In this document: positions 12,275-21,362 of the stretch, one piece after another | How the letters are laid out: every line of letters begins with the position of its first letter | Position numbering within the stretch: the stretch's first letter is position 1 | NCBI GenBank assembly: GCA_033063855.1 | Contig: CP093829.1 | Span: forward strand, 1,932,243 to 1,996,242 | Direction: 5' to 3' | Length of the DNA: 64,000 nucleotides | Origin: Smittia aterrima | Lineage: Eukaryota; Arthropoda; Insecta; Diptera; Chironomidae | The notes under the pieces: model-generated | Databases searched by the model: none | The model's input: only the letters and a program-made list of their open reading frames with translations | Told to the model about the DNA's origin: nothing | Translations under genes and position numbers: made by a program

Positions 12275-12280
12275 AATAAA
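12275..12280 (+). terminator. Polyadenylation signal AATAAA of the six-finger gene
   Basis: AATAAA lies 95 bp after the stop of the zinc-finger gene and 43 bp before the stop of the convergent LRR gene. Confidence 0.6.
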
Positions 12281-12322
12281 AAAAATCTTTTCCAACTTAT
12301 AAAATTGTTTTTCTTCAAATAT

Positions 12323-12998
12323 TTAAGGTAACATTTTGAATTTCTTGACATTTTGTGTACTTAGGTCCACCAGTTCGACTGATTTTGGAAGATTGAACAA
12401 AAACTCTTTGTCCGTGTAATTTGATCCTCTCAGAGTGAGAATTTTCAAGTTATCAAGTCCAACGAATGCGTGATCCGATATTTTTCCGATCTCACAGTTC
12501 TCTAGAATTATTTCGACCAAGTTTTCAGCTCCTTTAAAAGCTTTCGATGATATTTCACCAATTTTTGCTTTAAAAACTTCAAAACGTGTTAAGTGAGATG
12601 CGTGAGTGAAACTTTCTTTGTTGATGAACTTCAAACTTCCTCCGCTAACCCTGACAGCAAAAATGTTTCCGAAACTATTGAAGATGTTGCTTGGAATTGT
12701 ATCAAAGTTGGAGGAACTCATCAAAATCGCAGTAACCGAATCTTTTTCGACTAAGCGACCTTGAAACATTGTCCTTATGACATTAATCTTCGTGACGTCC
12801 TTATCAATCGACTTCACTTTCGAGAAGTGGCAAAAGTTGAAATGTGGTCGACTGACGGCAATTTCGCATTCAATTGGACCTTTCTCGCTTTCTACTGCAT
12901 TCGCAGTTAAAACAACGAGTAAGCAAATGGCGACAATTTCACTAAAAGATATAAAATTAAAAATAATACTCAACGAGTAACAAATTAACTTACTTCAT
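12323..12998 (-). CDS. Small secreted leucine-rich-repeat protein
   Basis: The model has two coding exons: 12998-12994 (five bases, ATGAA) and 12941-12323. A 52-bp intron with GTAAGT donor and TTTTAG acceptor lies between them. The product is 207 residues. MNEIVAICLLVVLTANAVES is a good signal peptide, better than the one obtained by reading through the intron. Several degenerate leucine-rich repeats follow (ESFTHASHLTRFEVF, KAFKGAENLVEIIL, HAFVGLDNLKILTL). There is no membrane anchor or C-terminal domain. It resembles the short secreted LRR proteins expanded in flies and mosquitoes; the function is unknown. A related gene lies at 23897-24718. Confidence 0.75.
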
Positions 12999-13507
12999 TA
13001 TCCCCGTCTTTCCAGTTCGAGCGAATGAAAATAACTGAAATCTATTCGAGAACACCTCACGAGAAAGATGCGTCAAGCGATATTGGTTTTGATTAAGGAC
13101 AAGTTCACAAGGTCACGAAGCTATTTCCTCAGTAAAAACTTTGTTGTAATCCCAAGAAGTCGCTGATGTCATTCGCTGTGATCATCTCTCTATTACTCAA
13201 AGCTAAGTGAAATAATCGTCAGCTAGATCTTACCTTTTCCGATCAAATAAAATTGAATCGTCTTGAATATTTCTTCACTGAGGGAAACAGATGTTAATAC
13301 CTTTACTCAGACAGCAGAAATAAATTCAATATTCGAAATATCGCTGCAAGTATTGGCAAAACATTCTTACGATTTGCTACGAATGTTGATTCTGAGGTAA
13401 CAAAGAATCATTGATTAGCAGATAAGCTGAAACTTCGTTACTACGATAGAAAGACACAAAATATTCGAATTCAAATTTATTTCTCAATAACGGCAAACTT
13501 AAATATA
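12999..13507. other. Intergenic region
   Basis: This 509-bp spacer is upstream of the small LRR gene and downstream of the multi-finger gene, both on the minus strand. A TTTATT at 13476-13481 (AATAAA on the minus strand) is a likely polyadenylation signal for the multi-finger gene. Nothing else is evident. Confidence 0.5.
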
Positions 13508-14815
13508 TCAATGTCTTCGATTCATGTGACTTTTCATATCCCGCAATGATTTCGATTGATAATTGCAATTCGGGCACTTGTAGCTTTTCGTTCCGACGTG
13601 GATTTGTCTGTGGTCTTCAAGTTCTTTAATGCTCGAAAACTTTTGTTGACATTTCAAGATTGTACAAGCCAAAGACTCTCGTTTTGATGTATGAATCTTC
13701 ATGTGCTGAGATAAATTGGGTTTACTCATAGATTTGCTGCAAACTGGACATGAAACTATCAAATGAAGTTCCATGTGCAATCTCAATAAAAGTTTGTTTT
13801 TGAACATCTTATTGCACAAATCGCACTGAACTTGCTCAATCTCGTGTTTACTGCGCTTATGTCTGTTTAGTTCATTCTGGTTGTAGCAAACTTTGGCGCA
13901 ATCATCGCATTTGAATTTCGGAGTTGCTGTGTGCTTATCAATGTGGCTCTGAAGACGATGCTCAGCTAGCAAGTGATGACAAATAGGACAAGGAACTTTG
14001 AAATGAGTTTGCATGTGTTGTCGGAGGAAAGTCTTAGTTTTCATTGTTTTTCCACAGACATCGCAATAAAATCTGAGTTTGCTATGAACCTTTTTTTCGT
14101 GTTGACTCAATCCGGCTTTAGTTGGAAATGATTTATTGCAAGTTGAGCACTCAAATTTAATTCCTGGGTCCGTTGCGTATTCTCCGTGTCGATGATTTTG
14201 TTGATGACTTGTCAAACGTTGCTGATTTGAGAAGTTTTGCTTGCATGTTTGACATGAAAACTTTTTCACGTGAATCTGATAATGCTGTTTTAGATGATTT
14301 TTGTTTGAAGTCTTGTAATCACATCTGGAGCAGATCCAAGTTGACCCCTTGCAATGAACTTGGGAAATGTGGATCGACTTGCAATTTTTGCACTTGAATT
14401 GTTGATCACAAAAACCACATTCGATGATATTTTCAGATTTGCTCTTCAAGCGACAATTTTCACACTTCTTGAGACTTCCACAAACTTTTAAATGGTTGTC
14501 CAAGTTTCCTGACTGCTGGCTGGCAAATCTACACTTTCCACAAGCAAAATATGATCCGAATAATTTTGCACGACTTTTCCAGTTTTTGTCGAATTTCCGC
14601 AAAACAATTTTCACTTCTTTCACTTCAGGATCGTCGTCAGTCTCACGATCATCGTCTGGCAGGAATAAAGTGAAGTTCGCTTCCGGCTCGTGCTTTACAT
14701 TATCGATGATTTCTTGAGAATAGTTTTCACGATCATTGTCCGGCAGGGATAAAGTGAAGCTCACTTCCGGCTCGTGCTTTATATTATCGACGATCACTTG
14801 AGAATATTTTTCCAT
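13508..14815 (-). CDS. C2H2 zinc-finger protein, about eleven fingers
   Basis: A single-exon frame of 435 residues. From about residue 90 it is almost entirely C2H2 fingers: WICSRCDYKTSNKNHLKQH, FSCQTCKQNF, FECSTCNKSF, FYCDVCGKTM, VPCPICHHLL, FKCDDCAKVC, VQCDLCNKMF, VSCPVCSKSM, CTILKCQQKF and YKCPNCNYQS. Some have irregular spacing, and an extra Cys cluster lies near 95-130 (CGKCRF, CENCRL, CGFCDQQFKCKNC). The N terminus has two 28-residue direct repeats, each with a SUMO-consensus-like site (IKHEPE and VKHEPE). It is a probable transcription factor with no ZAD domain seen. The target and orthologue are unknown. Confidence 0.85.
   Translation of the reverse strand: MEKYSQVIVDNIKHEPEVSFTLSLPDNDRENYSQEIIDNVKHEPEANFTLFLPDDDRETDDDPEVKEVKIVLRKFDKNWKSRAKLFGSYFACGKCRFASQQSGNLDNHLKVCGSLKKCENCRLKSKSENIIECGFCDQQFKCKNCKSIHISQVHCKGSTWICSRCDYKTSNKNHLKQHYQIHVKKFSCQTCKQNFSNQQRLTSHQQNHRHGEYATDPGIKFECSTCNKSFPTKAGLSQHEKKVHSKLRFYCDVCGKTMKTKTFLRQHMQTHFKVPCPICHHLLAEHRLQSHIDKHTATPKFKCDDCAKVCYNQNELNRHKRSKHEIEQVQCDLCNKMFKNKLLLRLHMELHLIVSCPVCSKSMSKPNLSQHMKIHTSKRESLACTILKCQQKFSSIKELEDHRQIHVGTKSYKCPNCNYQSKSLRDMKSHMNRRH
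14645..14812 (-). repeat. Two tandem 84-bp coding repeats
   Basis: Residues 2-29 and 30-57 of the multi-finger protein are near copies (YSQVIVDNIKHEPEVSFTL and YSQEIIDNVKHEPEANFTL). The DNA is also alike: units are 14812-14729 and 14728-14645. This points to a recent duplication inside the gene. Confidence 0.85.
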
Positions 14816-15395
14816 GGCTTACTCCAGATTTTTTTGATGTTGGATCAACTTTTTACCTGATTCAAAAAAAACAATAAATAATTACTTTTCTGATCAGTCG
14901 AATGCAATTTATTCTTATTTACCTAAAAGACTATCGTCTTCTCGTAGAATTGAACTAAATTGTATTATTTCACCATCGATTCTTTGCTTTCTATTTCAAT
15001 TTTTCGATTTCACCGAGTGAATGAAAATTAATTTCTCAACCCTGCAGAGAATTCAGGGTTGAAACAGATTTAAATTTAACAGTTTAAATTTTCTTTTGAC
15101 AAGATTAAGATTTCAGAAAATTTGTTCCGAACAAAACTGATCTCTGCTGTGCAAAACCAATAGCAAGTCGTTTAATATTTCTAGAGAAAGCTCTGGGGTG
15201 GCCAATAAATTCCGATCGAATTCAACTAAAATTCTCCTTTGGACCAGATGTTAAAATTATTTTCAATTTCAAAAGCTCACTCATTGAATTTTATTCAATT
15301 TTTGATTCGTTAGCCTCGTTAACATATTTTAGGGCGGAAAACTCTTTATTTACTTCTCAGTCTCGTTAAATAAATCAAACTGATCAGAAGTGAAA
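14816..15395. promoter_or_regulatory. Divergent promoter region
   Basis: This 580-bp spacer lies between the multi-finger gene (minus) and the first Cys-loop receptor gene (plus). It should hold both promoters. I see no strong TATA box and no open frame. Confidence 0.4.
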
Positions 15396-16841
15396 ATGAA
15401 TTCTCTCAGAATTTTTCTGTTTTTAGCTTTTATCTTTGTTGCTGGTGACTTTTGTTAATTTCTTAGTTTTCAAAGGAAGGAAATTAAATTCTAGTTTTTA
15501 GATTCTTTCGATTGTAACAAGAACGACGATAAAATTAATGCAGACTCGAGATTGAAAAAGAAGTTAATGTGTCATAACTACGATAACGAAATACGCCCAG
15601 GCCAAGCGAGTGAGAAGACGAACATAAATTTCCGATACACAGTGAAAAGTTTTGATTTCGTGAGTTCATTCAATTGATTCATCAAAGAACTTTTAATCTT
15701 TATAAACTTTTCAGCAAGAAAACGAGCGAACTCTTTCAGTAACTGCTTGGATGACTCTTGCGTGGGTTGATGCAAGACTTTCTTGGCTTCCAGCCGACTA
15801 CGAAAACATCAAAAGCATTCACATGAGCATCGACTACATCTGGAGTCCAGATATTTATTTGTACAACTCAGATTTATCTGCAGGTGTTGGAAAATGTTCT
15901 CCAGACATCGATTGCCTTATCTCTTCAGATGGAAAAATCGCTTGTGTTATGCCCTGTAATCACGTTGGTCATTGCACTGTAGGAGATTACACGAACTGGC
16001 CTTTCGATCGTCAAAATTGTTCATTCACTTTCGGTTCATGGATGAAGACAGGCGAAGAGATGAATTACAACACTGAGAGAGTGAAGGTGATCTCGGCAAG
16101 AGCCAAGGAAAATAACAAATGGAAAATGTTGGAATCCAAATCAAAAGTCAATCTTGGAGTTTACGCGAATGTTGTCAATGAAACTTATCCGTCGATCGTC
16201 TTCTCGTTCCTGATTGAAAGACATAGCGCTTTTCATATCAGCGGAACAATCATCCCAGCGGTTGTTCTCTTAGTCTGCAACTTGACGATTCTGATGATGA
16301 CTCCAGGAAGCATCGAACGATTTATTTTAATAATCACAAGCATCTTCTCTCATTTCATTTACATGGAGTTCTTGTTTTGGATGTGAGTTGAATCAGAAAC
16401 TAAAGAAGATTGAAAGTAATTTTCTTTTTCAGGCTTCCTTGGTGTGGCGATTCAATTCCAAATGTTTTGATGTATTTCCGCGACTCATTAATTATCACTG
16501 GCTTCCTCTTGGTCGAAACGATTGTAGTTAAAACTTTGTTCATGAAGTATAGAGGTCAACGACCTTACAACTGGATTCAAACGATCATCACTCATTCAAC
16601 TAGGAACAGCGTCGGTGAATTTCTTCTCACATCAGCTACCGCTAAGATCGAAGACGCAGCAGATTTAGTGGAATCAGTTAAAGTTCAATCATCGGACGAA
16701 GTTGTTTGGATGACATTTTGCAAGCTCATTGATCGGGTTTTGTTCTTTACGCTTCTCGTCTCCTACTTCTTCATGTTCATAACTTTACTTCCTGAAGGAT
16801 ATTTGAACATCAATTACAATCCGATTGAAACAATGTCTTGA
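15396..16841 (+). CDS. Divergent Cys-loop ligand-gated ion channel subunit (nAChR-like), copy 1
   Basis: Exons 15396-15444, 15502-15659, 15715-16382 and 16433-16841 give 427 residues. A signal peptide is followed by an extracellular ligand-binding domain with LSWLPADY and the signature loop CTVGDYTNWPFDRQNC (Cys about 156 and 171). That loop holds 14 residues between the cysteines; the family standard is 13. Four more cysteines precede it (about 130, 136, 146, 150). Four membrane spans follow: M1 about 242-264, M2 about 271-291, M3 about 310-330, M4 about 395-415, with a short M3-M4 loop. No vicinal Cys pair is seen, so it is not an alpha-type acetylcholine receptor subunit. M2 is atypical: the 2' position is Ile, 9' is Phe, 11' is His and 20' is Trp. 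It is first of three tandem paralogues. Ligand and conductance are unknown. Confidence 0.87.
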
Positions 16842-16877
16842 GAATCTAAATATTTACTAAAAATATTATTCAATAGA

Positions 16878-16883
16878 AATAAA
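16878..16883 (+). terminator. Polyadenylation signal AATAAA, receptor copy 1
   Basis: AATAAA lies 37 bp after the stop codon at 16841. Confidence 0.6.
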
Positions 16884-17021
16884 TGTAATCAAAATAATTT
16901 CAATAATCAATTTACAATTTAGTGTTATCACTGGAAATTGAGTTTTTATTTTATCAACGAAATGGCTTCGATCACCAGAAAATATTTCAGTTCACGCCCA
17001 GTTGTTGAACAGAGAAGCAAG

Positions 17022-18467
17022 ATGAAGCTTTTATTCATTTCAATTTTATTTTCTTCTATTTTTTTCATTTGCGGTAAGTTTGAGATTCCAGAAAATTCAT
17101 TGAATTTAAATTAAATCTTCAGATTGTTTCGATTGCGAAATTGAAACAAACGACCCAGAATCGAATGTTAAGAAGAAAATATTCTGCGGCTATGACAAAA
17201 CAACTCGACCAGCAGTGGATTCCAATGAACCTTTGCTCGTTGAATTCTCCATTTTGATAAGGAGCTTTGATTACGTGAGTTCTTTGCTTTTTCTAAGATT
17301 TATTGCTTCAAGATTTTTTCTTTAGTTTGATTCCCAGTTCACGATGACAATTGAGTCACAACTCTTTCTTAAATGGCAAGATGATCGTTTTAAATGGAAT
17401 GCTGAAGAGTTCAATGTTTACAATCTTTCGCTTATTTCCACCGAGGACATTTGGATTCCAGATATCGTTGTCCATAGCTCGTAAGTTTAATTCTGTTTGA
17501 AGCTCAAATTATTTCACATTTTCATTTTATTCTCACAGTGATAGCTTACATGGAGTCTCTTCTTGTCTCGACAGCAAGTCATGTACAATTGAGTCTTCGG
17601 GTGTAACTATTTGTGTCTTGCCCTGCACATTTATCTCTAATTGCGATGGTATCGATGGCTTGGAGACTTGGCCATTTGACATACAAAGTTGCAATTTTAA
17701 GTTTACGTCGAGAAGCTATAGCTCCAAGCAAATGGATTTACATCTACAATATCTCAAAGTTGACAACGAAACAGGAATGACAAGTGATGACTGGAAAATC
17801 ATCTCTACAACTACTATTTCGGATGACATTTCCTTTTATGTTGACAAAGAAAGCAGCACTCACTCATGCATTGCATTATTATTTGACTTAGCGAGACATA
17901 CTCAAAGATTCATTTGTCAGATCATGATTCCATCGATCGTTCTAATGACAATCAACATTTTCCTTTTACTTTTGAGTCCAGAAACGAACGATCGGATTGT
18001 TTTGTACATCATCAACTTGATGTCGCATTCGATTTACTTGACACAAGTTTACTGGATGTAAGTTTGAGTTTAATTCAATGAAGTTTATTTAAAGTTTTCA
18101 TTTCAGGATTCCAACATCAACTGACTCGACACCAAATATTTTAATTTTCTTCAACGATTCTCGCTTCATCACAATCGCTTTGATCTTCGAAACAATTTTC
18201 ATGAAAATGTTTTTGAATCAAGATGAGCGCAGGTGGATTCAAAATTTGTGGAGTAAAATCAAAGTTTCCAAATTAGTGCCCGGACAAGACGTTGCTGACA
18301 CTGGAAAGCTCAATAATGATTTATCCTCTCGAAGAAGTTTCCGATTCCTTGTCGACTGTCTGATGATAATTATTTGCATCGTTATCTACACACAAATGTT
18401 TCGAAAGCTGATGCCAGATGCAAGTTTAATGAAAAGAATACAAAGTTACTCGACAGTTAATGAATAA
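17022..18467 (+). CDS. Divergent Cys-loop ligand-gated ion channel subunit, copy 2
   Basis: Exons 17022-17073, 17123-17274, 17326-17480, 17539-18057 and 18107-18467 give 412 residues. It has an extra intron (17481-17538) compared with its two neighbours; the other intron positions and phases match. The order is signal peptide, ligand-binding domain, four spans. The Cys-loop is CDGIDGLETWPFDIQSC with 15 residues between cysteines, two more than standard. Four preceding cysteines match those of copy 1 (SSCLDSKSC, TICVLPC). M2 reads DRIVLYIINLMSHSIYLTQ, then VYWMIP, with Val at 2', Met at 9', His at 11' and Trp at 20'. It lacks a vicinal Cys pair and has a short M3-M4 loop. The C terminus extends about 20 residues past M4. 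Confidence 0.86.
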
Positions 18468-18502
18468 TCAATTTAGTGGGCGTTGCAATGAATCAATGTA
18501 AT

Positions 18503-18508
18503 AATAAA
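18503..18508 (+). terminator. Polyadenylation signal AATAAA, receptor copy 2
   Basis: AATAAA lies 36 bp after the stop codon of copy 2 and only 76 bp before the start codon of copy 3. Confidence 0.55.
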
Positions 18509-18528
18509 TTTCATATTCGCATAAAAGC

Positions 18529-18538
18529 AAGATCCGAA
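18529..18538 (+). promoter_or_regulatory. Possible TATA-like box of receptor copy 3
   Basis: GCATAAAAGC lies about 50 bp before the ATG at 18584. It is a weak match to TATAAAAG, placed where a short 5' UTR would need it. Confidence 0.35.
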
Positions 18539-18583
18539 GAGTTTTCATTTCAATTCCGATTGGATACGACGAAGTTGTGAGAG

Positions 18584-19952
18584 ATGAAATTTGAAATATT
18601 TTTAATTTTTTTCGGGAGCTTCAACGTTTTGTGCGGTAAGTTGAGAAATCATTGAAGTCTGATCTCAAAATGGAAACTTTCAGACGCTTATTGCAAAAAG
18701 GATTCGAAAAACGTTGACGTTCGACTTAAGAGCGATCTCTTGTGTGAATACGATAATGAAGCTAAACCAACAATCAACTCAACTTCAGTTGATATTTCTT
18801 ATTTTCTCACGAACTTCAAATATGTAAGTTTTCATTTCATTTTAGGTTAAATTTAATTAATTGTCTTTTCTAGGACGGATCGAAATCAATGAATATTCAA
18901 TCGAAAATAATTCAGAGCTGGAGTGATTCGCGTTTGAAGTGGCAACCTGACAAATACGAAGACATTCGCAGCTTTTACATTCCGTCTTCAGAAATTTGGA
19001 CTCCAACACTTTTTCTAAACGACACGCACTTCGATGAAGGCCTCGCTTCATGTCATCCCGTCAACTGTCTCGTTGAATATGATTCCAAAGTTTCTTGCAG
19101 GTTTCCTTGTCATCAAACTATTTATTGTAAAGGGAGCACTCGCGATTGGCCATTTGATGAACAGAATTGTTCATTCATCTTTGTAATTGGAAAGAATGAC
19201 CTCAAATTTAATACGGATCAGGTGACTGCTAAAATGTTGAGCGATTCAAGCAATTACTGGACAATGCTTGAAGCCACAGTCAACTCAGAGTCAAACACAA
19301 ATTTTGTGAATTATTTAAAGTTCAATTTCAAGATGCAGCGAATTTATGTGACGGCTCTCAAAAATATCATAATTCCTGGTTACACTTTAATTGCTTTAAC
19401 TCTTATGATTTTATTGATCAAAGAAGGAAGCTTCAAACGTTCACTCATCAGTGGTGTCTCCATTTATCTTCATTTTGGGGTCATGGATAATTCTTGGTGG
19501 TTGTAAGTTCGATTAGATTTTAATCTTAAAATGATTTTAAATAGAAATCTTTTAGAATTCCTAAAAAGTCTCCTGAGGTCCCAAGAATCATGAACTACAT
19601 GACAATGATGTTGGTAATCGCAACGATTACATTCGTTGAGACGATCATTTTGAAGGTTTTGGTTGAATCGAGTCAAGTGACGCCAAATTGGATTGAAAAT
19701 ATTTCAAAGAGACTCAAGACAAATCCAATTTTGAAATATTTTGTTTTCTCGCCGTTTGATGAAATCGTTCTCGAAGAACCTGAGAAAGTTGCCGTTGAAG
19801 TTGAAGCTGATACAGAAACTGTTCAAGTCGAAATAGAAGCGACTAAAACTGAAGTTAACATAAAATCTGATTGGACAATTTTTTGTCGCTTTATCGACCG
19901 AATTCTCTTGTTAACCTTTGCAATTGCTTTCGTGTTTTACGATGGCAATTGA
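18584..19952 (+). CDS. Divergent Cys-loop ligand-gated ion channel subunit, copy 3
   Basis: Exons 18584-18635, 18684-18823, 18874-19502 and 19556-19952 give 405 residues. A signal peptide leads into the ligand-binding domain. Its Cys-loop CKGSTRDWPFDEQNC has the standard 13 residues, and the same four extra cysteines precede it (ASCHPVNC, VSCRFPC). M2 begins FKRSLISGVSIYLHFG: the -1' position that is Glu in most acetylcholine receptors is Lys here, 9' is Tyr, 11' is His and 20' is Trp. The M3-M4 loop is acidic, with repeated EVEAD/EVEATK-like segments. Transcription could read from its own promoter or through from copy 2, which ends about 110 bp upstream. The last span ends close to the stop codon (FAIAFVFYDGN), so the tail is very short. 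Confidence 0.86.
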
Positions 19953-19958
19953 AATAAA
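19953..19958 (+). terminator. Polyadenylation signal AATAAA, receptor copy 3
   Basis: AATAAA begins directly after the stop codon (TGA at 19950-19952). Confidence 0.55.
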
Positions 19959-21362
19959 ATCTTTTCACCCTAACAACGATCACATTTGCGTTTCTATTTC
20001 AATCACCTTGAAACAGAATATTTAATATCGCGCCCTTCTCTTTTCAAGAAATGTTGAATCACAGGAAGTGAGGGATCTGATAAGAAGTCGCAATGACGAT
20101 GAAACCGAAAATCTAATAAGATCGTTAGCCGTTGATCTTTCTCGAACCATAAATCATGAAATTATGTTTCCATTCAGTGAACATCTTTCGACGATGACAC
20201 GCAGTTGCTTCATGAAACTTATTGCTCGACCAGTGGCTATTCTTGTTCTGGAAGTCTACACCTCTTCCTTCCTCTTCGAATCCAGAAGGAAACCAATTCT
20301 AGGAACCTTCGAAGCGCATCAAACTCGTTTCTCTATGCTTTCGTTATTTTCTCTTTCCACTCTTGAATAAATTATCGACTTCGCTATGAGAAGAAAAAAA
20401 CTAATTTAAATTCCTTCGCTGATCGTCGTTTCTTCAATTGAACCAGCTGATTTCCTTCTTTCTACCCCGCCAAATATCGAGACCAGGGGCAGATGTGGAA
20501 AACAATTCGACTCACGAACACAACTTTGTTTAATCGGAAATCAGTTTCAATGTATTTTTCTTACGAACGTTTCTTACACCGTGCGACCGTTAGAGCTGCC
20601 GAGACGAAGTGAGAAAGAAAAGGAAGATCGAAGAAAGGAAAAGGTAAAGAGGGTTTAATGCAATTGAAGTAAAAAAAAATTAAGTTGGGAGGAATTGGAA
20701 GTGAAAAAAAATTAACTGATTTTTCTACAAACCAAACATTTTCAAGGATTCGAACCTCAAACCTTTGAATTTCAAAATTTCAAATTTTAATTTCTTAAAA
20801 ATCTTTCTCAAACTTCTGTAAAATGAGTTTGGCAATTCGTTAACTTGAAGTGCCAACCAGGACAAACATTTTTCTGACTTTCATTGAAACGAGCTAAGAA
20901 GTTAAAGACCCTCCGATGTTGATGACTCAAAATATTGTAATTAAGGGTTCTTTGTCGCTCTCTGTGTGCAACAGAAACAACAAATGTGTGTGAAAGAATT
21001 CTTTTGCAGTTGATTCCGTCGTCGTCGTCGTCATTCCAACATAAGTCGTCGACCGTAAAAGTGAAGTTTCCCTCGTTGTCCCCCTTGAATTAAAAAATAT
21101 TCTTTCTTGCATAAATCTTTTAGTGAGCGTTATCCGTTGTTAAGTTTGGTGTGAACGGTTTTTTCTCGTTGAGTGTTTGATTGAAAAAAACGTTGGAAAA
21201 TAATTTTGATTAAAACAATTAAAAGAAAAAAGGAATTTTGGTGGAAACATAAAAATATCTGAAGCTAAAAAAAACGTTATTTCATGTGAATTGAAGTGAA
21301 AAAATATTTGAAAGAAATCATTTTGGATTACGCGCGAGTTTGATCAACACAAAGGCTTTCAG
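19959..21362. other. Intergenic region upstream of the RHAMM-like gene
   Basis: This 1.4-kb stretch between receptor copy 3 and the RHAMM-like gene becomes A/GA-rich after 20600 and probably includes a long 5' UTR. A 100-codon open frame at 20068-20370 starts at GTG and has no recognisable features, so I do not call it. Confidence 0.5.

Noticed and set aside
14173..14717. Plus-strand frames opposite the multi-finger gene
   Set aside because: They are antisense shadows of the zinc-finger coding sequence.
20068..20370. 100-codon plus-strand frame after receptor copy 3
   Set aside because: It starts at GTG, has no ATG support, domain or splice context, and follows the polyadenylation signal of copy 3.
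20740..20830. Possible tRNA gene (GGTTCGAATCC-like B box on the minus strand near 20750)
   Set aside because: No A box lies at the right distance, the T-arm pairs poorly and no cloverleaf can be formed.
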